Assembly: GCF_022458985.1 (NCBI RefSeq)
Contig: NC_061786.1
Span: forward strand, 20,280,974 to 20,344,973
Source of the DNA: Mugil cephalus
Taxonomy: Eukaryota > Chordata > Actinopteri > Mugiliformes > Mugilidae
Length of the DNA stretch: 64,000 bases
Direction of reading: 5' to 3'
The notes under the pieces: generated by a model
What the model saw: only the letters and a program-made list of their open reading frames with translations
What the model was told of the DNA's origin: nothing
Databases searched by the model: none
Shown: positions 50,501 to 61,300 of the stretch, piece by piece
Position numbering within the stretch: position 1 is the stretch's first letter
Layout of the letters: each line of letters starts with the position of its first letter
Program-made: the position numbers and the translations under genes

Positions 50501-52864
50501 TTGGTGGGAAGTGGAAAATGCTGCATTATTTTGCGCAGAGCTTCTTCGCCGACGTTCTTCCTGTCGGCTTCGAGGACCGCGACACGTTTTTCATCTACGC
50601 TGTCTCAGACCTGATCAGGGACCTAAAGCTCAGGGCTGTGGTACGTTTCCACTGGGAAACCAAATATATATTTATTGTTGTGCAAATTTTATGCGTATTT
50701 AAACTCGGTCTGCCAAAATGAACACAGATTAATCAATCATCATGATTAGGATCTGCTGCTGAATGACTCTGAGCGTCTCTGGCAACACATTTCATGCAGT
50801 TTATCCAAGATGAGTTGTTGTCGTACATGTGCAAATGTGATATAATGATAGAAGATGCTTAACAGCACATTGGTCGTCTCCATGGGACATTTCAGGACAA
50901 AAAAAAAGGAAATGAGACAGAACAGTCGACTGACATAAAGTATTATCACACTCTGCAGGAAGGAGATTTCTTTGCTCTTCCAGCTTCAAATAGCACATTA
51001 ACACCAAGCGTATGTCAGTCTGGGATTCTGTTAGCACTTTGGCTAACGTGTCGTCCAGCTTGAGACAAACCAAGACAATGCTGACGTGCAAATATGTGTC
51101 CACTCCTGAAATTGAACTCGACAATGATCCATACAAACTAGTATGGATTTGGAAAAGTGGATTAGCCTCAGTTTCAGTTGGTTTAAGTTAGTTTTAGGTC
51201 ATTTCAGTTCTGGTAAATGTAGCTAAATAAAAGATGCTAATGCTAAGAGCTTTACTGAGAAGTAGCTTTAGCCATATAATACTGTAGCGTTAAAAGGATG
51301 ATGAGGATTGATCACAAATATTCAGTTTAGTGTTTTATTGTTATTTATTGTTGGAACTGAAATAGTTACTGTCGGCCGTAACTACGACAAAACAACAACA
51401 TCCACAAACTCATCTGACAGCCCTCCAGAACGTAACTTAAGAAATAACTTAAGGATAAAAAAATACAGCATAAATAATATTACCTGACACTAAATGTGAA
51501 CCACAACACCAGGTTTCTGTGTCAGGATTCCAGTTGTTTCTTCTGATGCAGCGAAACATTTACTTCATATTTTCCCTTTTTTTTTTGGCATTGGTTTTTT
51601 AAATATATTTTGCAATTTAGATACAATTGAAGCCTATGATTCACACTAATGCTGCTAATCTCCATGTTCTACTGTCCACTTTGTGGCCGTAACCATGGAG
51701 ACTTCAGCTAGCTGTGACATCACGTACATAACTTCTATAAGAAGTGGTCAACTCTCCTCTCGTTCGACAATGTCAACAAGTTAGTTTGTCTTTGTAGCGG
51801 GTGAAAGAGGAGGAACGGGGCGTTTTAATAAACACGTTAAGTGCAGATATATTCCCTTTCTTCAGTGTTTGCTCATGCAAAGCAAAACACGATTAAAAAT
51901 TAATGATATTTAATCAAAATAAATCCAGATCTGATTAAAGTTTTTAACGGTTTGAGTGTATCCTCATGTCTACCAGGTGACCATCTACTCCTGGGCCGAT
52001 CCGGATCCAGTCTGCACGCACACGTCCGACCAGTTGCTGGTGCCCGGAGGCGCCGCCGTCGCCATTTTGAAGCAACCTGTCGCCACCATGTTGGCCGGAT
52101 GCGGACGCTGCACCCGCCTCACCTGCCTGCTCACCTTCCACCTGGAGGACCAGAGGGGCCGCCAGCAAGGCCCCACCAACCACCACTTCCTCTGCTCACC
52201 CAAAGACGCTCAGGGGCTCCAGAGACCCAACATCACAGTAAGCATTGATAATCTGTTAGTTTTTATTAATTAAATATGGTCCAGGAATGACTCTTAAAGC
52301 ATTTAAACGGAAATTTATTTGTAAAGCTGACTGATCTCAGAGTGGTTGCTTATGAAATTCTTATAGGTGATTAAAAGAGATGTTTTACAAACCTGAAAAT
52401 CTATTATTTATTTGTTTTTATTTGTTCTTTTCAGCTAGATTCTGAGTGTGCATCATGCATTTTTTAAATTTAACAGGAACACTAACATTTGGAGCAAACT
52501 CGTGAAGAAGAAATGAATAATTAAAATGTACATATGTAGTTTATTGCACGGGGATTAAAGGATAAGTGAAGACAAAATAAAACATTAAAGGTTCTTGAGA
52601 ATACAAGTATTTTGTTTCATGTAGTGTTTTCCTCCACAGGCGAAGGTGCAGGAGGATCAGGACGACTTCACGGTTACCCTCCACTCGGCCTCCGTGGCTC
52701 CGTTTGTTTGGCTCGACGTAGGAAACGTCCCGGGACGATTCAGCTCCAACGGCTTCCTGATGGTTTCCAGAAACCAGACGGTCAGCTTCTACGCGTGGCG
52801 TCCCACCAGCGTCGCCGAGCTCTCGGCGTCCCTCACCGTCACGTCTCTAATGGACGTGTACTGA
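41567..52864 (+). CDS. manba: Lysosomal beta-mannosidase (GH2)
   Basis: Seventeen exons join in phase to 887 aa (human MANBA 879): 41567-41767, 42676-42770, 42853-42958, 43036-43209, 44221-44344, 44801-44970, 45832-45942, 47031-47182, 47324-47441, 48485-48571, 48664-48831, 48922-49140, 49957-50121, 50270-50414, 50498-50640, 51977-52237, 52640-52864. The enzyme removes terminal beta-mannose from N-glycan-derived oligosaccharides in the lysosome. A signal peptide occupies about residues 1-22. A sugar-binding-like N-terminal domain ([13 protein letters not shown]) and an Ig-like domain precede the (beta/alpha)8 barrel. The predicted acid/base is E464 in SGNNENE and the nucleophile is E561 in RFASEYG. 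Several N-x-S/T sites fit a glycosylated lysosomal enzyme. All key residues are intact, so it should be active. Confidence 0.96.
42479..42520. repeat. Perfect 19-bp hairpin in manba intron 1
   Basis: 42479-42497 and 42502-42520 are exact reverse complements separated by TGTC. The stem starts GTTTTTCCACCTGG. It could be the ends of a palindromic repeat or a small structured RNA. No recognisable element surrounds it. Confidence 0.85.
45054..45786 (-). mobile_element. Tc1-like transposon with transposase remnants
   Basis: The right end (45749-45785) carries GGTCATAACGTAATGGCTGA TCAGTG, the Tc1 terminal repeat in reverse. On the minus strand about 45425-45510 encodes a [19 protein letters not shown]-like segment and about 45095-45175 encodes [14 protein letters not shown]. 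Both are typical of the C-terminal half of the same fish Tc1 transposase. The middle, with the DN and D34E catalytic part, is replaced by unrelated sequence (about 45200-45400). T and A runs flank the pieces. It lies in manba intron 6 and is non-functional. Confidence 0.7.
47690..48200. repeat. AT-rich minisatellite in manba intron 9
   Basis: GTAAAATTCA recurs near 47782, 47884, 48004 and 48103, and AAAATTCAGTTGAAAG follows near 48185. Each is followed by GTCAGACTAAAAAGATAAAA and ATAACCAGAC, so units are about 100-120 bp. It is non-coding. Confidence 0.75.
49143..49168. repeat. (GAAT)n next to the manba exon 12 donor
   Basis: The donor GTCAGT at 49141-49146 runs straight into a GAATGAATGAATGAATGAAT tract. 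Changes in tract length begin at donor position +7 or later and should not break the donor itself. Confidence 0.8.
49267..49845 (-). mobile_element. Internally deleted Tc1-like element with both terminal repeats
   Basis: The left end TACACCGATCAGGCATAACA and the reverse-complemented right end TGCACCGATCAACCACAACA agree at 27 of the first 31 positions. CATGGAGCCTCTGAAGGTGT just inside the left end matches the region after the Tc1 stop codon in reverse. So the element is on the minus strand and has lost most of its transposase. It lies in manba intron 12. Confidence 0.7.
50641..51976. other. manba intron 15, no recognised content
   Basis: This is a long intron of about 1.3 kb. Open frames here are short and resemble nothing known to me. 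A duplicated-looking word, TTAGTTTTAGGTCATTTCAG, near 51188 is not part of a definable array. Confidence 0.4.
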
Positions 52865-53420
52865 CCCGAGATCAGGAAGTTTCCGTGCTGAGTTCAGAAG
52901 TAACGGATGGGCTGAAACGGTGCAGGGATTGATCTCTTATTAGCAGCTAAAACCCCTTTTTAATGTGTCCTAAAAGAATATTTTTTTTCCAGTACATTGT
53001 GCCAAGAAACTATTTTTTTATATTTTTTCATAATGCTAATTCTGTAAATTTCTAATCTAATTTTATTTTCTTTCAGGTGTTTATTTTTATATGCAACAAA
53101 GTTACGGTGACAAAGTAATTTCCTAGTCTAAGTCTAATACTGACTTGTCATTTTCAGCTTTGGTTTGAGGTCTGTTGTTGCTCTGACTTCTTAGATTTAT
53201 TTATCCAAATTAAAATACGGATAATGAACTAAGTAAGTACTCACTCCGTCCACTGAGCTATGGTTTGTTTGTTAACTGAAAACTACCTTTGCCTGTTTTG
53301 CACATGTACTTGACCTCCTGAATGTGTTGTTTCACATGCAGAATTGTCTAAAGATTGTTTTTTATATTTGTGACAAATCAATTTGTACAACTTTATTTTA
53401 ATAAATAAACAAAACCAAAC
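52865..53420 (+). terminator. manba: manba 3' UTR and poly(A) signal
   Basis: AATAAATAAA at 53400-53409 after a T-rich stretch is a likely poly(A) signal about 535 nt past the stop codon (52862-52864). Confidence 0.5.
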
Positions 53421-53689
53421 AAAGTTTAAAATATGTTCAAAACACTTGTTTTGCACTAATTTGATTTAGAAATATATTCCTCCCATTTTGCAAACGGTGG
53501 ACACTTTATCATACTTTATCATATTTCTACTGAAGAGGTTTTTAAAACGGGAGGATCCTTGGGGAAGCTCTGAAGTGCGTCCATTAATGTAACATTAACC
53601 CTCTATACATTATCTCTTAATTATAAGAAAACCATCTCATAAGCCAGACCGGGGAAGATAATATTCACTAATTCTGTTTAGCTGTGATT

Positions 53690-54510
53690 ATTAACTGTGA
53701 TTAGCTAATTCGGCGTATTTAATATTCAAATGCAAGTTTAAATTAAATGGAATATGCTTATTTTGAGCCCAATTGCACTCAGTGTATGCGTGTACAAAAC
53801 TTGCCTTTGAATCGTCAGGTTTTTAAAATTTCCTCAGCAGCAGTGTCAGTGAGAGACGGTAAGCACAACATTCAATAGTTTATAGTAAAACCAAACGGAT
53901 AATCTCTGTTTTGGCATTTTTAATTTTCCAAAATGTAAACAAATACAGGCTAAAATGTGTTCTCACTGCACGTGTGTACAAAACAATAGTCATTTTTTAA
54001 AGGTTTCTTCAGTTGTAGCATAATTACGTGATAATGACACTACAACCACTAGTATTTAAGTGTCAAAAATGTAAAGAAATATATGGTAAACATGGTGTAA
54101 TCACTGTATGTATTTAGGCCTACTAGAATAGGCTTCAGAACTTGCCTGAGAATCGTCAGGTTTTCAAAATTCTTCTGTATTAAAGAAGTTTAGTGACAGA
54201 TGACAGTACAACCACCAGCTCATATCAAAGATAAATAGTCAATAGCTAATTCGGCATATTTAAGTGTCCAAAATGTAAAGATATATAAGGTAAACATGGT
54301 GTAATCACGGTATGTATGCAGACCTACTGGACAGGGTTCAGAACTTCCCTGAGAATCGTCAGGTTTTTACTTATTCTTCTATATTAAAGAAGTTTAGCGA
54401 GATCTGTCACTACACTGAGCTATTCTTGGCAAAAAGCAGCCAGTTAGTAGCTAATTCGGCACATTTAATATTGTAAAAATCTGAACGAATATGAAGATGC
54501 ATTTTTTTCA
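53690..54510. repeat. Diverged tandem array between manba and slc39a8
   Basis: Two words recur in the same order. TAGCTAATTCGGC lies near 53703, 54243 and 54450. AATCGTCAGGTTTT lies near 53810, 54151 and 54353. ATGGTAAACATGGTGTAATC and TATTAAAGAAGTTTAG link two middle units closely. Unit length is about 170-200 bp with four or five copies, some badly decayed. It is non-coding. Confidence 0.65.
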
Positions 54511-54944
54511 CAACCTGTAACGAACTGTATCCATGGCAACTGCATACTTCCGGTTAAAAGTTACGTACCTGCAGAAAAAATAAACTTTTAACTCCACAAA
54601 AAATAAACACTGATATTAGTATTTAATCTAACAATTATCAACCATGTTTAATCAACATACTGTTCCTAGTGTAGTGTAATTAATAACCATTTTGTTATTA
54701 TTATTTTTGCACTGATCCCTACCTGCCACTAGGGGGAGACAGGAAACTTTAAAAACAATAACACATGTTTATGCTTTTTTTTTAAATTATTTATTTATTT
54801 ATTTTTTTACTTCCAGCTGTTTCATAGTCGATCAAACACTAGACACAGCTATAACCCGTGCAGTAACACACACTGCACATCCTGCGTGTTTTTTTTTTCC
54901 AGCTAACACTGTCACCTCACACAAATACACACTCTGTTTTTCCT

Positions 54945-54975
54945 AAAGTGTGTGTGTATGTGTGTGTGTGTGTGA
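54945..54975. repeat. (GT)n microsatellite
   Basis: A GTGTGTGTATGTGTGTGTGTGTGTG-type tract lies about 400 bp upstream of the slc39a8 start codon. A T run of about 22 bases at about 55063-55084 and an A run at about 55191-55204 follow. Confidence 0.8.
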
Positions 54976-55370
54976 GTTGTGAGTACGTTGCATACCAACA
55001 GAGAAAGTCAGTCACCAAAGAATGCATTGAAACACTGAATGCACGCGGCCGGTCACCTCCATTTTTTTTTTTTTTTTTTTTTTTGTGCATGGATGATCTT
55101 TGATCCTGATCTACCTCGTGTAGTCCTGATTGATCAGCTCCGCGGCTAACGACACACACTGGTACCACTAAACAGTTAAACAAGGACTGTAAAAAAAAAA
55201 AAAAGCTGCAAACCTTAAACGATAAAAGGCTTCGACTCTGCAGGACATGGATCTGACCCTGAGCTGCGCACAAACTCCTCGGACATAGTGAGTTTCAACT
55301 GAAAATGCTCTCAGGACAATAACCAAAGTCATTCACCAGAGGAACCTGTTCACTTTTTTTTTAAGCAGAG

Positions 55371-58300
55371 ATGTTCACCCTAAGATGTTTCATTACGTGC
55401 GCTTTGGCTTTTATTACGACATCCCAGGCTGTAAATTTGACCGAGCAGGATGGGTTGGAGTTTTTGGAGAATATTTTACGTTATTATGGTGAAAATGAAA
55501 CCATTACAACTGGGAATCTGGAAGATTTGCTGCTGCTAATCTCAGCCAGAAGATCCGATTTAATAACCAAGACAAATCCACTGGGAAACAAAGAGGTACG
55601 TATATAAACTATTTACTATTTTATAGTTTTGCAAGCATTTCTTATATTGTGCATAATTTAGATGTTTTCTTGTTACTTTTCCCTTTCCTACTTATTTCAT
55701 CTTTATATTTGTTTATTTTTTAAACTTTGCCATTATTAAAAGTAATATACTTTTTACTATAAAGTAATAGCCAATAATACTGTTCCGTTATCTACATGCT
55801 TGTATATGAATAATTTGACTAACCAAGTTATGAATAATGCATTTTTTTGGACAGGAAAATGCAATATAATTTGCTTCAGGCAAGGTGCAGGGATAAAAAA
55901 ATACTGGGATATTAAATAATAATAATAAAAAAAAGTATATATAAGCAATAAACAGATGTTTTTCTGTCTCCACCTCAGTGTCCCTCCGCACAGAAGATCT
56001 TGTCCCACTTCGGGTTCAGCCATGTGCATGAACTGACTGTGGGACATCTGGGGAGGATCTGCCCCGCTGTGTTGACCCAGGTGCTGCTGCCCTCCTGCCC
56101 CTACACCGCCCCCGAGCCTCAGCCGACTCACAACTACTCTGGTGAGTTGCTTCATCCCAAAAAAAAAACAAAAAAAAAACTGGTTTATTTGTCAAGACCC
56201 CCACAACTCAAATAAGTGATGGTTCAAGGGGGTTTATTGCCTTTAATTTGGTCTGGCAGCGCTTTCATCCGCTGCAGAGCAGACAGGGTGTTTTTTTAAA
56301 GGCTTCTTGCTCGTAGACTCTATAAAACAAGATTACATGACACCGTTTTACATAAAAACTCACCAGACAGTTGATTGGTGCTATATAGTTTAGTAAGATT
56401 AGGTAGCTACTGCTTATTATTTATGCACTGTTTAATTCTCACTTTATCTGTATTTTGTGTTTCCTGTCACCATCTGCCCATTTCCTCCAGTATAAATTAT
56501 GTTAAGGTTCTCATTTGTGCTCTAATTACATCTAAATCTGTATAGTATGTTCATATATATCTCGTTCACACGTCTGTACATATGGTTTTCATCTGTAAAT
56601 ATTGTCCATATGCTATAAAACCAACCTACAACATACCTTACCTACTTATTTATCTACACACTATTTATGCTGCTTATTGCAGCTCTGCTTTGATGCTAAA
56701 CTGTATTTCATTGCTCTGTACCTGCACATGTGTACTAACAGTGAAGTTACATCTAATCTAATCTAATCTGATCTAATTAATCACACACTAGATGCATCTA
56801 AAATAACTGTCCTGCACTAACTTAATGACATGTCATAATGTTGAGTTCATGCTGAAATTGCATCAGGAAGGTGTTGATTCAACTGTGTGATCATTTAGGG
56901 AGGATGTAGTTTGTGGGGCTGTTAAACTGGACTGAACTAAAAGTTACTCATGTGACGTAGCTCACTGACTGTAGCAAGGTCGTCAAAATAATAGGAACAT
57001 GTGTTTGAATCAACACCGCTCTCTGTTATTTTAATGCTGTGTAGTAAAACTGTCAGTGAAGCTGAGATTTGCATTAATATTTATGAGTGTACCTAAAGAA
57101 CTGGCACATGAGTGGAGACGCTCTGTCCTTCACTGTGTCTCTTATCATATATCTGTCTAGTGCAATGTCATTAGTTTCTCTCAGTTTATTTTATTATTTA
57201 TTTATTATTACTTGACAAGAGAAAATCTGCTGCAAGAACTACAGCATGAGAACAATAAATTACTAAATTAACTTTAAGTTTCCTTAGAAATCTGGTTCTT
57301 TTCAGATGTTTCACAGTCACATGACAATATAAAAACAGTCTGTGCTTTATTTAATCAATTGCCTATCTTCGTTATCTCGCCGTGATGCATCAACACACCT
57401 TTAAATTCAAATGTGAGGGGATGTGTGACTCTGTGACTGTGAGAAATGTGGGTGCAGTGAGTGAGTGCTCATGATAACAGAGCCTTAAGGTGCACGCAGC
57501 CATAACGCAGCGCAAAGATAACATCACTTCACCCTGAACTCTCTGCTCTCCGACCTAATATCAGTCAGTAAAGTATGTCACGTTGACAAATATTTAGATA
57601 TTACTTCCAGAACGGGTTACTCCCCTTTTTTTTTTCATTTAAATCAGCTGGTGTAGATTAGATATATACATAATAATAACAAACAAACTACTACATCGCC
57701 CACAATAACCACACAGATGAATAAACACCTCCCTTATCTACAGATAATTAACATTTAAATTTTCATTAATGGACTGTTTATGTGAGGCGTACCTAATAAA
57801 ATGTCACTGTAGACTGCTGCTTTTTTTTATGTCTTAAATTCGGTTCAACCGCTGCAACTTATTATTATTATCTTCATGATTTATTATTAGTTTCTTAATC
57901 ATTTTGTGCCTCAGAGGAGCAGTGATGCAGTAGTTGTCTCCCTTCCTGTACCTTCTTTGCATCTAGACGTGCACCTGAAGGAGTTTTCTTCAGTTCTAAA
58001 ACACTGGTGGTGAGTTTGGGTTTAAACAGAAACATCTGAGGATGTTGCTCATCAGAAACTTGAATGACTAGTGACTGTTAATGTGTGAATATAGTGTCTC
58101 ATTCCCCAGTGAAAAGTACTCAGAGATACGTTATTAACTAGCAAAAACAGATAAATCAGCCGTCTTTTATCCATCTGACAGTTCAGATTAATTCATTTTC
58201 CCCCACAAATTCAAATCTCTTTAAATGTACATTAACATGAATCCAACATATTTTACCAAAGGTATAAATGGAGACGTTATCTTTCAGTCAGCTGTCTCAA

Positions 58301-61300
58301 CAGAGCACCTTCCCACTAGCCGAGACCTGTCAATCAAAGCCTCCTGTACGCGGTAGGCCACGCCCCTATCACTGCTCAGCCAATCACGAGGCAGCATATC
58401 ACACATCGACTCTGTCAGGTTCCCTGTAACTGGCCGAGAGCTTATTCAGTCCCCAGGTGAAATCCAGAAGCACCACTAGCAGAAGAGAAGCTAACAGTGC
58501 AGCTAGCTCCCATTGTGTGTTCTTTATCGTGTAATTTAATATTGCATTTAAAATTAAATGAAAAAGATGTATATTTGGACCTTAATCTCTCTGGGTCCTA
58601 AAGTATTTACTACAAGTAGATGCTTTGTGCATAAAGCAATAAGGCAATAAAAGAAACACACATATGGAAAGGATCAAACTGGAAAAGAAAGCAACGCAAC
58701 TAATTAGTTAATTGTTTGAGTGGCAGTAAATCCGTCTGCTGCTGCTGCTGCTGCTGCTGCTTCAGCTTTGTCTTTGGTTGCTTTCGCTGATCAGCTCATT
58801 TTTACTTTATAATCGTCCATAAATCAGCCTGACTGACCCAAGCGTTAATTCATGACCTCGTCATTAGCTCCTGTTTTTCCGCTGCCTCAGTCACACGGAG
58901 TGATTACTAATTAATCCTCCCTACTATTATCTTTATGATTACTCACTTAACGGGAAATTTGATCTCAGGAAGCAATTACGAACATGTATCACCACTTACT
59001 GTGCAGAAAAAATGCCCGGTGCTCCCATCACATACGGTGGAGCGGTCACTGGGTTAAAGTTCACTCGCTTCATGCTCGGCTCAGACTCGATGTTTTGAAA
59101 CCGGACTTTGATTATTTTAGGTATTTCCTGAGTCATCCCCGTTTGTCTCTCAGATATAACGTCAGGGCTGTTGACACAGTTACAGCCGACTGTGACTGTT
59201 GTTCACCCTCCATGCTGTTTCCTCCCCCAACACGTCTCCTCTTATGCAAATAAATATCCTGTCTGTCTGCTCTAAAAGAAATATATCCGCTCTAGATGGT
59301 GTTGTGAGGCTGGAGATCTGTTTTTGATGTTTAATATTTAATGTTATGTGCTCTTTAACTTCTGTTTTCTTTTTAATCTGAATGTGCAGCTGCTTGATTC
59401 CTGCAGGAACATACGTTTAGTTTCTCCATTCAGTAAATATTACAAATATAATTCAAATATATAGCAAATATTACCATAATATACCAGCACCTCACGGGAC
59501 TTTATTTAAATTTGTTTGTGAATTTGCAGTAAAAACACGAGGAGAAACTTAATGTTAAACGTTAAACCTGATTTTTTTTTCTGACAGTGTGGGGTTACGG
59601 CTTTCTGGCCGTCACCATCATCAACCTGGCGTCTCTGCTCGGCCTCCTGCTGATCCCCTTCACCAAGAAGCCGTATTTCCCCAAAGTGCTGACCTACTTC
59701 ATCGGCCTGGCCATCGGGACGCTCTTCTCCAACGCCGTCCTGCAGCTCATACCGGAGGTGCGGGTTAAACGGAGACAGAAAGTCTGTATTATCTGGGAAA
59801 TTCACATTCGCCCGCGTCACTAACGTGTGTTTGTTGATCTGTAGGCGCTGGGTTTTGATCCTAAGTCGGATAATTATGTGGCCAACGCAGTTGGAATATT
59901 TGGAGGGTTTTACCTCCTGTTCCTTGTGGAGAAGATCCTAAAAATGGCTCTTCATATGGACCATGAGGTGAGATAACTCAGGTGTATCATTAACACATTT
60001 ATAACATTTCTGTTAATCCTCAAAGATGTGGATCAGGGACTCTAGTGGTATGAAACGATGGGTTAATAATAATATGGAGGTAAAAACGTGTCTTGTCTGA
60101 CATTGTACAGTTGCTACAGAGTCACTTCCAGAGTTTATTTTGAACGGATGTACCAGGTCATGATGCAGAACCAGCTTGGAGTGACATCTATTTACTTATT
60201 TTTGAAGTAAATTGGCGAAGTGTCTGAAGATAATACATTAACATCATTAATCAAATTCCTTTAAACCAAATAAATTGTTTTATTTACGACTTTTAGCCGA
60301 CGAGAAACACTATTTTCTGATTGACTGGTTCAGTCGGAGCAGGCTTCATCCATACATTACTAATCTCTTTTATACAGTTTATGTTTTATCAAGTTTTATC
60401 AATTCTCAGGATGAGAAACGTCATGTGTGGCCTGTTAACTTTAGAACCCTGTGCAGAACCAGTGACGTTCCTAACAGTTGTCCTGTGTATTTAATGCTAG
60501 TTCGCACATGTATTCATGCTAACATGCTAAACTAGAATGGCATTAAACCTGCTTAGTAAGCATAAACTAGCATAGCAGGTTAGCATCACGGTCTTTAGCA
60601 TCGTACTTATGCTACACGTGTATTTAGAGAAATAATAACATGATGTTTTCGTATCGTCGCGCTCAGTTCCGTCAGGAGGATTAGTTTTATGGTCACACTC
60701 TGACACTCTTTTTTTATTGTCCGATACTCTTACGTGGAAGGAAAAATTCCCTATGAACCTATAGCGACAGCAAATGATGGGGACTATTGAAAGCACCACA
60801 TTCAAGACGCTTACAGACAGACAATAGGTTAGGGAACGACTGAATTAATAAATTAATTATGCAAATCAAAATATTACTGGACTGTTTAGGTCTTGTTTTT
60901 TTTTAAATGAGGTAAATACAAACCCATTAAATCTTTCTGCACGTGACCCCTGTCCATCCGTGTCAGAATATAAGAAATTAAAACCTGTAGCTCATTGAGG
61001 TCTGTTCATTGGTAATAATCAGAATCAGAATTACTTTATTAATTGAGCAGCTCCTACTCAAAGTGTGAACCAGTGTTCAGAACAAAGAGCAATATGTAGA
61101 ATAAGTACGTAATTAGAATCAGAATACATGCATCAATGTCACGCATGAATTACATGCATCAATTATTGCACAATTTCAGTATAAATTACTGCACAGAACG
61201 AATTCATCCACACATCCACATATTCTGCCATTGTAGCTGTTAACTGACTAAATAACAAATAAATCTCGACAATAATTAACAAATGAAACAACTATTTTTA

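Noticed and set aside
51944-52273. Several overlapping ORFs over manba exon 16
   Set aside because: Only the phase-0 frame continues MANBA across the flanking splice sites.
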